Positions 56,310 to 64,000 of a DNA stretch of 64,000 bases are shown here, piece after piece (the first letter of the stretch is position 1; each line of letters starts with the position of its first letter). The notes beneath the pieces were generated by a model, which did not search any database, was not told the origin of the DNA, and was given only the letters and a program-made list of their open reading frames with translations. Location of the stretch: positions 62,001-126,000 of the forward strand of contig NZ_JOFQ01000011.1 in NCBI RefSeq assembly GCF_000718305.1, given 5' to 3'. This DNA is from Streptomyces niger. GTDB lineage: Bacteria; Actinomycetota; Actinomycetes; Streptomycetales; Streptomycetaceae. Made by a program: the position numbers and the translations under genes.

Positions 56310-57818
56310 ATGGGCGCGCACCCGCCGACCACGACCGACGGGCGGACCACCGGTGACCCCGGTGCCGACCGGTCGCCGGAGGGCCTGCAGGCAGGACTCA
56401 AGAACCGCCATCTGTCGATGATCGCCATCGGCGGGGTGATCGGCGCCGGCCTCTTCGTCGGCTCCGGCGCCGGCATCGCGGCGGCCGGCCCCGGCATCCT
56501 CCTCTCCTACGCGTTGACCGGCCTGCTGGTCGTCCTCGTGATGCGGATGCTCGGCGAGATGGCCGCCGCCTCCCCCACCTCCGGCTCCTTCTCCACCTAC
56601 GCGGACCGGGCGCTGGGCCGCTGGGCCGGCTTCACCATCGGCTGGCTGTACTGGTTCTTCTGGTCCGTCGTACTGGCCGTCGAGGCGACCGCCGCGGCCG
56701 CGATCCTCACCAACTGGGTCCCGGCCGTCCCGCAGTGGGCCTGGGCGCTGCTGGTGATGATCGTGCTGACCGGTACGAACCTGATATCCGTCGGCTCCTT
56801 CGGCGAGTTCGAGTTCTGGTTCGCCGGCATCAAGGTGGCCGCGATCGTGATCTTCATCGTGGCAGGCGCACTGGCCGTCTTCGGGCTGCCGCCGGGCGAC
56901 GAGGCGGTGGGCCTGTCGAACCTCACGGGGCACGGCGGCTTCCTGCCGCACGGGCCCGGCGCGATCCTCTCCGGCATGCTGCTGGTCGTCTTCTCCTTCA
57001 TGGGCAGCGAGATCGTCACCCTCGCCGCCAGCGAGTCGCCCAACCCGGTCCAGGCCGTCCGCAAGGCCACCAACAGCGTCATCTGGCGGATCGCGATCTT
57101 CTACCTCGGCTCCATCGCGGTGATCGTCTCCCTGCTGCCGTGGGACGACAAGGGGGTCGAGAAGAGCCCGTACGTCGCCGTGCTGCAGTCGCTGGACATC
57201 CCGTACGCGGGCACGGTGATGGACGTCGTGGTCCTCACGGCCGTCCTGTCCTGCCTGAACTCCGGCCTCTACACCGCCTCCCGGATGGCCTTCTCGCTCG
57301 GCGAGCGGGGGGACGCGCCGAAGTCCTTCACCCGCGTCAACAAGGGCGGCGTCCCCGCGGTCTCCATCTGGGCCTCGGTCGCGTTCGGCTTCATCGCGAC
57401 GATCTTCAGCTACACCTCGAAGGACACGATCTTCCAGTTCCTGCTGAACTCCTCGGGCGCCGTCGCGCTCTTCGTGTGGCTGGTCATCTGCTTCTCGCAG
57501 CTGCGGATGCGCCGCACGATCGAGCGGGACACGCCGGAGCGGCTGACGGTGCGGATGTGGCTGTACCCGTACCTGACGTACGCCACGATCGCCCTGATCC
57601 TCTTCGTCGTCGGCTACATGTTCTACAACCCGGAGGGCCGCCAGCAGATGATCATGTCGGTGGCCGTGGGCGCCCTGGTGCTCGTCGTCGGCCTGGTGCG
57701 GGACCGCGTGCGGCGTGGCCGCACGACCGCGGCCGGCGAGGACACGGGCACGGACACCGGCACCGGCACCGGCACCGGCGTCGAGGACGCACGGACGGAC
57801 GACCTGACCCGGTCCTAG
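56310..57818 (+). CDS. Amino acid permease (APC superfamily), paralogue 1
   Basis: A 502-residue transporter with 12 predicted helices. The N-terminal signature [27 protein letters not shown] and [16 protein letters not shown] place it in the GABA/aromatic/basic amino acid permease family. A Thr/Gly-rich tail (DTGTDTGTGTGTG) ends the protein. ATG 56310 has AAGGA seven bases upstream. It is about half identical by eye to the two permeases at 58855 and 60456. The substrate is unknown. Confidence 0.95.
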   Translation: MGAHPPTTTDGRTTGDPGADRSPEGLQAGLKNRHLSMIAIGGVIGAGLFVGSGAGIAAAGPGILLSYALTGLLVVLVMRMLGEMAAASPTSGSFSTYADRALGRWAGFTIGWLYWFFWSVVLAVEATAAAAILTNWVPAVPQWAWALLVMIVLTGTNLISVGSFGEFEFWFAGIKVAAIVIFIVAGALAVFGLPPGDEAVGLSNLTGHGGFLPHGPGAILSGMLLVVFSFMGSEIVTLAASESPNPVQAVRKATNSVIWRIAIFYLGSIAVIVSLLPWDDKGVEKSPYVAVLQSLDIPYAGTVMDVVVLTAVLSCLNSGLYTASRMAFSLGERGDAPKSFTRVNKGGVPAVSIWASVAFGFIATIFSYTSKDTIFQFLLNSSGAVALFVWLVICFSQLRMRRTIERDTPERLTVRMWLYPYLTYATIALILFVVGYMFYNPEGRQQMIMSVAVGALVLVVGLVRDRVRRGRTTAAGEDTGTDTGTGTGTGVEDARTDDLTRS

Positions 57819-57887
57819 GTCTTGGGCATCCCCACCGGAACGGTCCTGGGCGGCCGCCTCGACACGATCCTGGGCGGCCACACGGAA

Positions 57888-57934
57888 ACGGCGCGGGCCC
57901 CGCACCCCTCTCCGGGGTGCGGGGCCCGCGCCGT
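57888..57934. terminator. 21-bp bidirectional terminator
   Basis: Bases 57888-57908 pair perfectly with 57914-57934 around a five-base loop. It lies between the convergent permease and bioY genes and is the strongest hairpin in the window. A nine-base repeat (GACAGCGAA) follows three times at 57948-57974. Confidence 0.93.
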
Positions 57935-57977
57935 GCGCAGAGCTGAGGACAGCGAAGACAGCGAAGACAGCGAGGGA

Positions 57978-58577
57978 TCAGCCCCGGCGGCCCGCCAGCT
58001 TCCACGCGGCCGGCAGCGCGCCCATCGCGAGCACGGCCTTCAGCGCGTCGCCGACCAGGAACGGCACCAGGCCGGCCGCGACGGCCTGGCCCATCGACAT
58101 GCCGGTGGACAGCGCCAGGAACGGCACGCCGACCGCGTAGATCAGGGCCTCCCCGACCAGCATCGTGCCGGCGGTGCGCAGCACCCCGCGGTCGCCACCG
58201 CGGCGGGCCAGCGCGCCGACGGCGGCCACGGCGAGCAGCATGCCCAGCACGTAGCCGAAGGAGGCGCCGCCCGCGCCGGACTGCGCGCCGGCGAACCACG
58301 GCACGCCGAGCACGCCGGCCACCGCGTACAGGGCGATCGACAGGACGCCGCGGCCGGCGCCGAGCGAGGCACCGATGAGCAGCGCGGCGAAGGTCTGGCC
58401 GGTCACCGGGACCGGGGAGCCCGGGACCGGTACGGCGATCTGGGCGGCGACGCCGGTGAGCGCGGCGCCGCCGAGCACCAGCGCGGCGTCGCGGACGCGG
58501 GCGCGCGGGGCGGTGGCGGCGGGCAGCAGGTCGGCGAGGACGGCGCCCGGGCGGATGGAAGCGGCGGCAAGGCTCAT
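57978..58577 (-). CDS. bioY: Biotin transporter BioY
   Basis: A 199-residue S component of an ECF-type biotin transporter with about six helices. Conserved blocks are AQIAVPVPGSPVPVTGQTFAALLIG, GVPWFAG and GGASFGYVLGML. ATG 58577 has CGGAG just upstream. No bioM/bioN genes are nearby, so it may work alone or with shared ECF components. It lies between the first and second permease genes on the opposite strand. Confidence 0.95.
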   Translation of the reverse strand: MSLAAASIRPGAVLADLLPAATAPRARVRDAALVLGGAALTGVAAQIAVPVPGSPVPVTGQTFAALLIGASLGAGRGVLSIALYAVAGVLGVPWFAGAQSGAGGASFGYVLGMLLAVAAVGALARRGGDRGVLRTAGTMLVGEALIYAVGVPFLALSTGMSMGQAVAAGLVPFLVGDALKAVLAMGALPAAWKLAGRRG

Positions 58578-58854
58578 CGGAACTCCGCGGGTGGGAATCG
58601 AACAGGGACGCATTGAACTTAGTCGAGCAACGGCCGGGCGATCATCGTCCGGCGCTGACAAACGCGTCACACCGCACTTGGATGCTTCCGCACTCCGCGC
58701 ACGTCCACCCCGGTGCCGACCGACCGGCCGTTTCGCCAGGTCACGTGATACTCATCACGGTCACTGGGCCGATCGTGCGGGCATTTTGTGCTAGTGCGGC
58801 GCGGCCGGAGACACTGTGGGGTCCCCCCAACGTCTCCTGTGAGAGAACGAGCGC

Positions 58855-60276
58855 ATGCACGACGCACCGACCGCTTCCGGCACCGGCCCGACCGGTGGCG
58901 CGGACAGCGGCGAACCCCTGTCCGGCGGACTGAAGCAGCGCCATCTGACGATGCTGGGCCTGGGGGGTGTGATCGGCGCGGGCCTGTTCGTGGGGTCCGG
59001 TGCCGGCATCAAGGTGGCGGGCCCGGGCATCGCGCTGTCGTATCTGATCGCCGGCGCGCTGGCGATGCTGATCATGCGGATGCTGGGCGAGATGTCCTCG
59101 GCGATGCCCGCCTCGGGCGCGTTCTCGGTGCACGCGGAGCGGGCGCTGGGCCGCTGGGCGGGGTTCAGCGTGGGCTGGCTGTACTGGTTCATGCTCGTGG
59201 TCGTGCTCGCCGTCGAGGCGACCGGCGCGGCACAGATCGCCAACGGCTGGGTGCCGGCGGTCCCGCAGTGGGGCTGGGTGCTGATCTTCATGCTCTTCTT
59301 CACCGGCGCCAACCTCGCCGCGGTCCGCAACTTCGGCGAGTTCGAGTTCTGGTTCGCCACGCTCAAGGTCGGGGCGATCGTCCTCTTCCTCGTGCTCGGC
59401 CTGTTGGCGATCTTCGGGGTGCTGCCCGCCTCCGGCACGTACGACGGGGACCCGGTGGGGCTGGCGCACCTCACCGGCGACGGCGGCTTCCTGCCCAACG
59501 GCTGGTCCGGGGTGGTCTCCGGGGTGCTGGCCGTGGTGTTCGCGTTCGGCGGCCTGGAGGTCGTGACGATCGCGGCGGCCGAGTCCGACGACCCGGCGCG
59601 CGCGGTGGGCCGGGCGGTGCGCAGTGCGGTCTGGCGGATCCTGTTCTTCTACGTCGGCTCGATGCTGGTCATCGTGGCCCTGCTGCCCTGGTCCTCGATC
59701 GAGCCGGGCAAGAGCCCGTACGTCGCGGTGCTGGACCGGCTGGGGGTGCCGGGCGCGGGTCAGATCATGAATGTGGTCGTCTTCGTGGCGCTGCTGTCGG
59801 CCCTGAACGCCAACCTCTACGGCTCCTCGCGGATGGTGTTCTCGCTGGCCGAGCGGGGTGAGGCGCCGCGCGGGCTGCTGAAGGTGTCGGGCGGCGGGGT
59901 GCCGCGCCGGGCCGTGCTGGCCTCGGTCGCCTTCGGCTTCGTCTCGGTCCTGCTCAATCTGAAGTGGCCGGATTCCGTCTTCCTGTACTTGCTCAACGCG
60001 GTCGGTGCGGTACTGCTCTTCGTCTGGGGCCTGATCGCCGTCTCGCAGCTGCGGCTGCGCCGCCGGCTGGAGCGCGAGGCGCCGGAAAAGCTCACCCTCC
60101 GTATGTGGGGGTTCCCCTGGCTGACGTGGGTGGCGCTGGCCGCCATGGCGGCCGTGATCGTGCTGATGCTCTTCGATGCGGGGGCCCGCCCCCAGCTGCT
60201 GTGGTCGGCCGGGGCGACCGCGCTGGTGCTGCTGATCGCGGGCGGGCGCGAGCTCCGCGACCGGCGCCGCGGGTGA
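58855..60276 (+). CDS. Amino acid permease (APC superfamily), paralogue 2
   Basis: A 473-residue, 12-helix transporter. [33 protein letters not shown] and [32 protein letters not shown] are nearly the same as in paralogue 3. ATG 58855. It is 277 bp from bioY, divergent, and 179 bp upstream of paralogue 3. The substrate is not inferable. Confidence 0.95.
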   Translation: MHDAPTASGTGPTGGADSGEPLSGGLKQRHLTMLGLGGVIGAGLFVGSGAGIKVAGPGIALSYLIAGALAMLIMRMLGEMSSAMPASGAFSVHAERALGRWAGFSVGWLYWFMLVVVLAVEATGAAQIANGWVPAVPQWGWVLIFMLFFTGANLAAVRNFGEFEFWFATLKVGAIVLFLVLGLLAIFGVLPASGTYDGDPVGLAHLTGDGGFLPNGWSGVVSGVLAVVFAFGGLEVVTIAAAESDDPARAVGRAVRSAVWRILFFYVGSMLVIVALLPWSSIEPGKSPYVAVLDRLGVPGAGQIMNVVVFVALLSALNANLYGSSRMVFSLAERGEAPRGLLKVSGGGVPRRAVLASVAFGFVSVLLNLKWPDSVFLYLLNAVGAVLLFVWGLIAVSQLRLRRRLEREAPEKLTLRMWGFPWLTWVALAAMAAVIVLMLFDAGARPQLLWSAGATALVLLIAGGRELRDRRRG

Positions 60277-60455
60277 GACGCCCGTCACCCTCCGTCGCTG
60301 TGCATCACGCCTCGGGCGCGGTCGGTCACGATTCAGTCTGAATATCGAACAAGAAGTGCACGAGTGTTGTCCTCAGCGGACGCCCCACCCAAACTGAGCG
60401 GGCTTATTTCGGATCAGCCTCAGCTCCGCTCTCACCATTTGGGACAGGTACGACC

Positions 60456-61880
60456 ATGAATCGGACACCTTCGTCCACCGCGCCCGAGCGCGAGCCGGCC
60501 GACCAGGCCGCAGGCGCCGGATCGGACGGCACCACCTCGCTGTCCAACGGGCTCAAGCAACGCCATCTGTCGATGATCGCGCTGGGCGGCGTGATCGGCG
60601 CCGGCCTCTTCGTCGGCTCCGGCGCGGGCATCGCCGCGGCCGGCCCCTCCATCGTCATCGCGTACGCGATATCCGGCTGCCTGGTCATGCTCGTCATGCG
60701 CATGCTGGGCGAGATGGCCGCGGCCAACCCGGCCTCCGGCTCCTTCTCCGTGCACGCCGAGCGGTCGATCGGCCCCTGGGCCGGCTTCACCGCGGGCTGG
60801 ATGTTCACCGCACTGCTCTGCGTGGCCGTCGCCGCCGAGGCGCTCGGCGCGGCCGACATCATGGTGGGCTGGTTCCCCGGCACCGAGCCGTGGATGTGGG
60901 TCCTCCTCTTCATGGTGGTCTTCTGCGCCACCAACCTCGCCGCGGTCGGCAACTTCGGCGAGTTCGAGTTCTGGTTCGCCACCCTCAAGGTCGCCGCGAT
61001 CGGCATCTTCCTGGTCCTCGGCCTGCTCGCCATCTTCGGTGTGCTGCCCGGCACGGACGCGCCCGGCGCCGCGCACCTCACCGGCGACGGCGGCTTCCTC
61101 CCCAAGGGCGTGGACGGCCTGATGGTCGGCCTGCTCGCCTCGGTCTTCGCGTACGGCGGCCTGGAGACGGTGACCATCGCGGCCGCCGAGTCCAAGGACC
61201 CGGTGCGCGGCGTGGCGAGCGCCGTGCGCACCGCGATGTGGCGCATCGCCCTCTTCTACGTGGGCTCGATGGCGATCATCGTGACGGTCATCCCGTGGAG
61301 CGCGCCGGAGATCACCAAGACCGGCCCGTACGTCGCGGTGCTGGACTACCTGAAGATCCCCGCGGCCGGCCAGATCATGAACGTGGTCATCCTGATCGCC
61401 CTGCTCTCCGCGATGAACGCCAACATCTACGGCTCCTCCCGGATGGCGTACTCGCTCACCGCCCGCGGCCAGGGTCCACGCTTCCTGTCCAAGGTGAGCG
61501 GCGGCGTGCCGCGGCGCGCGGTGCTGCTCTGCTCGGTCTTCGGCTTCCTCACCGTGGTGCTCAGCATCGTGTGGCCGGACACCGTCTTCCAGTGGCTGCT
61601 GAACATGGTCGGCGCGGCCGTCCTGGTGGTCTGGGGCTTCATCGCCGCCGCGCAACTGCGGATGCGCCGTCGGCTGGAGCGGGAGGCGCCGGAGCGGCTG
61701 GTCGTGCGGATGTGGGCGTTCCCCTTCCTCACCTGGGTGGCGCTGGCCGGCGTCGCGGTGGTGCTGCTGCTGATGCTGCGGGACGAGGCCCAGCGCATCC
61801 AGCTGTACTTCACGGGCGGCTTCGCGCTGGTGCTGACCGCGATCGGGCTCGTCCGGCAGACACTGGCCGCCCGCGACTGA
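60456..61880 (+). CDS. Amino acid permease (APC superfamily), paralogue 3
   Basis: A 474-residue, 12-helix transporter closest to paralogue 2 (same length, shared [20 protein letters not shown]-like and EREAPE blocks). ATG 60456. The 179-bp spacer suggests that it may have its own promoter. The gene is complete, but the sequence deteriorates into homopolymers 22 bp after its stop. Confidence 0.95.
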   Translation: MNRTPSSTAPEREPADQAAGAGSDGTTSLSNGLKQRHLSMIALGGVIGAGLFVGSGAGIAAAGPSIVIAYAISGCLVMLVMRMLGEMAAANPASGSFSVHAERSIGPWAGFTAGWMFTALLCVAVAAEALGAADIMVGWFPGTEPWMWVLLFMVVFCATNLAAVGNFGEFEFWFATLKVAAIGIFLVLGLLAIFGVLPGTDAPGAAHLTGDGGFLPKGVDGLMVGLLASVFAYGGLETVTIAAAESKDPVRGVASAVRTAMWRIALFYVGSMAIIVTVIPWSAPEITKTGPYVAVLDYLKIPAAGQIMNVVILIALLSAMNANIYGSSRMAYSLTARGQGPRFLSKVSGGVPRRAVLLCSVFGFLTVVLSIVWPDTVFQWLLNMVGAAVLVVWGFIAAAQLRMRRRLEREAPERLVVRMWAFPFLTWVALAGVAVVLLLMLRDEAQRIQLYFTGGFALVLTAIGLVRQTLAARD

Positions 61881-61902
61881 GCGCGGCCGTTCCCCACGAG
61901 GC

Positions 61903-61962
<60 letters not shown>

Positions 61963-62559
61963 CTGGCGCCCGTCATCAGCCCCGAGATCATCGAGCTGCA
62001 CCACGACAAGCACCACGCGGCCTACGTGAAGGGCGCCAACGACACCCTGGAGCAGCTCGCCGAGGCCCGCGACAAGGACCAGTGGGGCTCGATCAACGGC
62101 CTGGAGAAGAACCTGGCCTTCCACCTCTCCGGCCACATCCTGCACAGCATCTACTGGCACAACATGACCGGCGACGGCGGCGGTGAGCCGCTGGAGAAGG
62201 ACGGCGTGGGCGAGCTGGCCGACGCGATCGCGGAGAGCTTCGGCTCCTTCGAGAAGTTCAAGGCCCAGCTGACCAAGGCGTCGGCCACGACGCAGGGCTC
62301 CGGCTGGGGCGTCCTCGCGTACGAGCCGGTCACCGGCCGCCTCATCGTCGAGCAGATCTACGACCACCAGGGCAACGTCGGCCAGGGCTCGGTCCCGATC
62401 CTGGTCTTCGACGCCTGGGAGCACGCCTTCTACCTGCAGTACAAGAACCAGAAGGTCGACTTCATCGAGGCCATGTGGCACGTCGTCAACTGGCAGGACG
62501 TCGCCAAGCGGTACACGGCCGCGAAGGAGCGCGCGAACAACCTGCTGCTGGCCCCCTGA
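61963..62559 (+). CDS. sodF: Superoxide dismutase (Fe/Zn type), 5' end missing
   Basis: Detoxifies superoxide in the cytoplasm. The readable frame starts [24 protein letters not shown], which should be about residue 16 of a normal SOD. The usual N-terminus (a TLPELPYDYSA-like stretch) and start codon are absent because the homopolymer block precedes CTG 61963. Metal ligands are present: a His in ELHHDKHH, a His in LSGHILHS, and the Asp and His in [12 protein letters not shown]. Everything downstream is intact, so the gene is probably functional in the organism and damaged only in this sequence. The sodF-type name is inferred. Confidence 0.9.
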   Translation: MAPVISPEIIELHHDKHHAAYVKGANDTLEQLAEARDKDQWGSINGLEKNLAFHLSGHILHSIYWHNMTGDGGGEPLEKDGVGELADAIAESFGSFEKFKAQLTKASATTQGSGWGVLAYEPVTGRLIVEQIYDHQGNVGQGSVPILVFDAWEHAFYLQYKNQKVDFIEAMWHVVNWQDVAKRYTAAKERANNLLLAP

Positions 62560-62630
62560 GCCGGTAGCACTCCGGTACGTCCTGCCTCGTGATCGTCTTC
62601 TCACCGTTCACCCGGCAGGCGGAAATGCGG

Positions 62631-62667
62631 AAGGCCCTCGCGAGGACATGACTCGCGGGGGCCTTCT
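62631..62667 (+). terminator. 15-bp terminator after superoxide dismutase
   Basis: Bases 62631-62645 pair with 62653-62667 with one wobble and a seven-base loop, ending in TTC. It is 71 nt after the stop codon. Confidence 0.88.
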
Positions 62668-62726
62668 GCTCACTGCTCGTGGCGCCCTACGCTGACGTTC
62701 CCTGAGCTGTCGAGGGGGCGAACTCG

Positions 62727-62924
62727 ATGGATCTGTACTGCCACACCTGCCACTCCTACGAGGAGCACCGCGAGCCGACCAAGAAGGAAAAGGCGGCGCT
62801 GCGGCCCCGTGTCAACAAGAAGAACGTGGACGACCACGTCATCTGCACCAACCCGGGTTGCGGCCATGTCCGCACCACCTGGACACCGTGCGCTACGGAG
62901 AACGGCCACATCCGGGCCTCCTGA
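62727..62924 (+). CDS. Small zinc-ribbon-like protein of unknown function
   Basis: A 65-residue basic protein with CHTC near the N-terminus and CTNPGCGH in the middle, a spacing that could bind one zinc ion, plus a third Cys near the end. There are no membrane segments. ATG 62727 lies after a G-rich GAGGGGG site. It is convergent with the DsbA-like gene, 36 bp away. I do not recognise a characterised family. Confidence 0.72.
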   Translation: MDLYCHTCHSYEEHREPTKKEKAALRPRVNKKNVDDHVICTNPGCGHVRTTWTPCATENGHIRAS

Positions 62925-62960
62925 ACCGGCGGCAGCCGCGCACCCGCACGCGCGCCGGGC

Positions 62961-63599
62961 TCACTCGAAGCTGGGGGCCGCCGTGCGGGTGCGCTTGATC
63001 TCGTACAAGCCCGGGATGGACGCGACCATCAGGGTGCCGTCCCAGAGCTTGGCGGCCTCCTGGCCCTTGGGGGCCGGGGTGACGACCGGGCCGAAGAAGG
63101 CGATCTGCTCGCCGTCGGCACCGGGCACCGCGATGACCGGCGTGCCGACTTCCTGGCCGACCAGGTCGATGCCCTCCTTGTGGGAGGCGCGCAGCCGCTC
63201 GTCGTGCGCGTCGGTGTCCGCCGCGTCCGCCAGCTCGGCGGGCAGGCCCGCCTCCGCCAGCGCCGCGAGGATGGTCTCGCGGTTCCGCGGCAGACCCTGG
63301 TTGTGGAAGCGGGTGCCGAGCGCGGTGTAGAGCGGGGCCAGGACCTCGCTGCCGTACTTCTCCTCGGCCGCGATGCAGACGCGCACCGGGCCCCAGGCCT
63401 CGGTCCGCATCATCTCCTGGTAGTTCTCGGGCAGGTCGTCGAGCTTGTCCTCGTTCAGTACCGCGAGGCTCATCACATGCCAGCGGACCTCCACCGGCCG
63501 AACCTTCTCCACCTCCAGCATCCAGCGGGAGGTCAGCCATGCCCAGGGGCACAGCGGGTCGAACCAGAAGTCTGCTGGGGTCTTACCGGTGTCGGACAC
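62961..63599 (-). CDS. DsbA-fold, Rv2466c-like mycothiol-dependent oxidoreductase family protein
   Basis: A 212-residue thioredoxin-fold protein similar to mycobacterial Rv2466c, which reduces substrates using mycothiol. The active-site region is FWFDPLCPWAW (C17), so the motif is CPWA instead of CPWC and only the first cysteine is kept. A helical insertion and GTPVIAVPG (cis-Pro loop) follow. GTG 63599 has AGGAG six bases upstream. A divergent aminopeptidase gene starts 103 bp away. Confidence 0.87.
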   Translation of the reverse strand: MSDTGKTPADFWFDPLCPWAWLTSRWMLEVEKVRPVEVRWHVMSLAVLNEDKLDDLPENYQEMMRTEAWGPVRVCIAAEEKYGSEVLAPLYTALGTRFHNQGLPRNRETILAALAEAGLPAELADAADTDAHDERLRASHKEGIDLVGQEVGTPVIAVPGADGEQIAFFGPVVTPAPKGQEAAKLWDGTLMVASIPGLYEIKRTRTAAPSFE

Positions 63600-63702
63600 G
63601 AGAGTCTCCTCTACGAGCGGGTCGGTAGCCGGTTCAACCGCGACGGGCCGTGCCATGATTCCCAGTGTTCGATATTCGAGACACAGACGAGGGAGTCGCG
63701 TC

Positions 63703-64000
63703 GTGCCCGGTGAAAACCTGTCCCGAGACGAGGCCCGCGAACGGGCCCGGTTGCTGACCGTCGACGGGTACGAAGTGGCGCTGGACCTGCGGTCCGCCGT
63801 GGAGCAGGGCGACGCCTCCCGGACGTTCCGCTCCCGCACGACCCTCCGCTTCCGCTGCGCGGAGCCGGGCGCCGACACCTTCGCGGACCTCGTCGCGCCG
63901 TCGGTCACCGCGGTCACCCTGAACGGCCGCGAGCTGGACCCCGCCGCCGTCTTCGACGGCGCCCGGATCGCCCTGCCCGACCTGGCGGCGGAGAACGTCC
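63703..64000 (+). CDS. pepN: Aminopeptidase N, N-terminal part (cut by window edge)
   Basis: The first 99 residues of an M1-family zinc aminopeptidase: NLSRDEARERARLLTVDGYEVALDL and TFRSRTTLRFRC are typical of the N-terminal beta domain of actinobacterial PepN. The HExxH zinc site lies outside the window. GTG 63703 has GGGAG seven bases upstream. Confidence 0.92.
   Translation, partial: MPGENLSRDEARERARLLTVDGYEVALDLRSAVEQGDASRTFRSRTTLRFRCAEPGADTFADLVAPSVTAVTLNGRELDPAAVFDGARIALPDLAAENV

Overview
The window is chromosomal DNA of a high-GC actinomycete, almost certainly a Streptomyces. Third codon positions are strongly GC-biased and GTG starts are frequent. Marker genes include mycothiol-linked chemistry, paired clpP genes, an RNase E with long basic arms, and an mre/pbp2/rodA cluster. 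From memory, the gene order closely follows the Streptomyces coelicolor core chromosome from about proA to pepN (roughly SCO2585 to SCO2643). I could not check this against a database.

Layout. 1-5.1 kb: proA (5' part only), a small unknown gene, proB, and a membrane-anchored CDP-glycerol-type transferase related to a family linked to spore-wall teichoic acid. 5.1-11.0 kb: an accessory island with a very large trypsin-STAND NTPase-beta-propeller protein, a DUF397 protein, an XRE/DUF5753 regulator and a divergent RsbW-like ATPase. 11.0-20.5 kb: obg, rpmA, rplU, a 1505-residue RNase E/G, a TIGR03936 protein, a repeat-built membrane protein and a GNAT enzyme. 20.5-27.7 kb: a TIGR03960 B12/radical SAM protein, a CYTH-CHAD protein and pyruvate carboxylase.

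27.8-34.4 kb is the cell-wall morphogenesis cluster mreB-mreC-mreD-pbp2-rodA, all on the minus strand. 34.6-41.8 kb holds ndk, a DUF4233 gene, folC, an extra class B penicillin-binding protein and valS. 43-47.7 kb is the proteostasis block clpX, clpP2, clpP1, tig. An exact match to the recalled ClgR operator lies upstream of clpP1. tRNA-Pro(TGG) and tRNA-Gly(TCC) follow.

48.3-64 kb is mixed metabolism and transport: an ArsC-like protein, an acyltransferase, a cation/proton antiporter, a PP2C phosphatase, an Eis-like acetyltransferase, an Nei/Fpg glycosylase and rpiB. Three paralogous amino acid permeases surround bioY. Then come a superoxide dismutase, a small zinc-ribbon-like protein, a DsbA-like protein and the start of pepN. 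The superoxide dismutase has lost its 5' end at a G13/C37 homopolymer block that looks like an assembly artefact, not biology.

The most unusual parts are the protease-STAND-propeller island, the tandem-repeat membrane protein at 19.2-19.9 kb, the repeat-built arms of RNase E, a probable CTG start for the TIGR03936 gene, and several short tandem-repeat arrays between genes. Most intercistronic gaps contain clear stem-loop terminators, listed individually.
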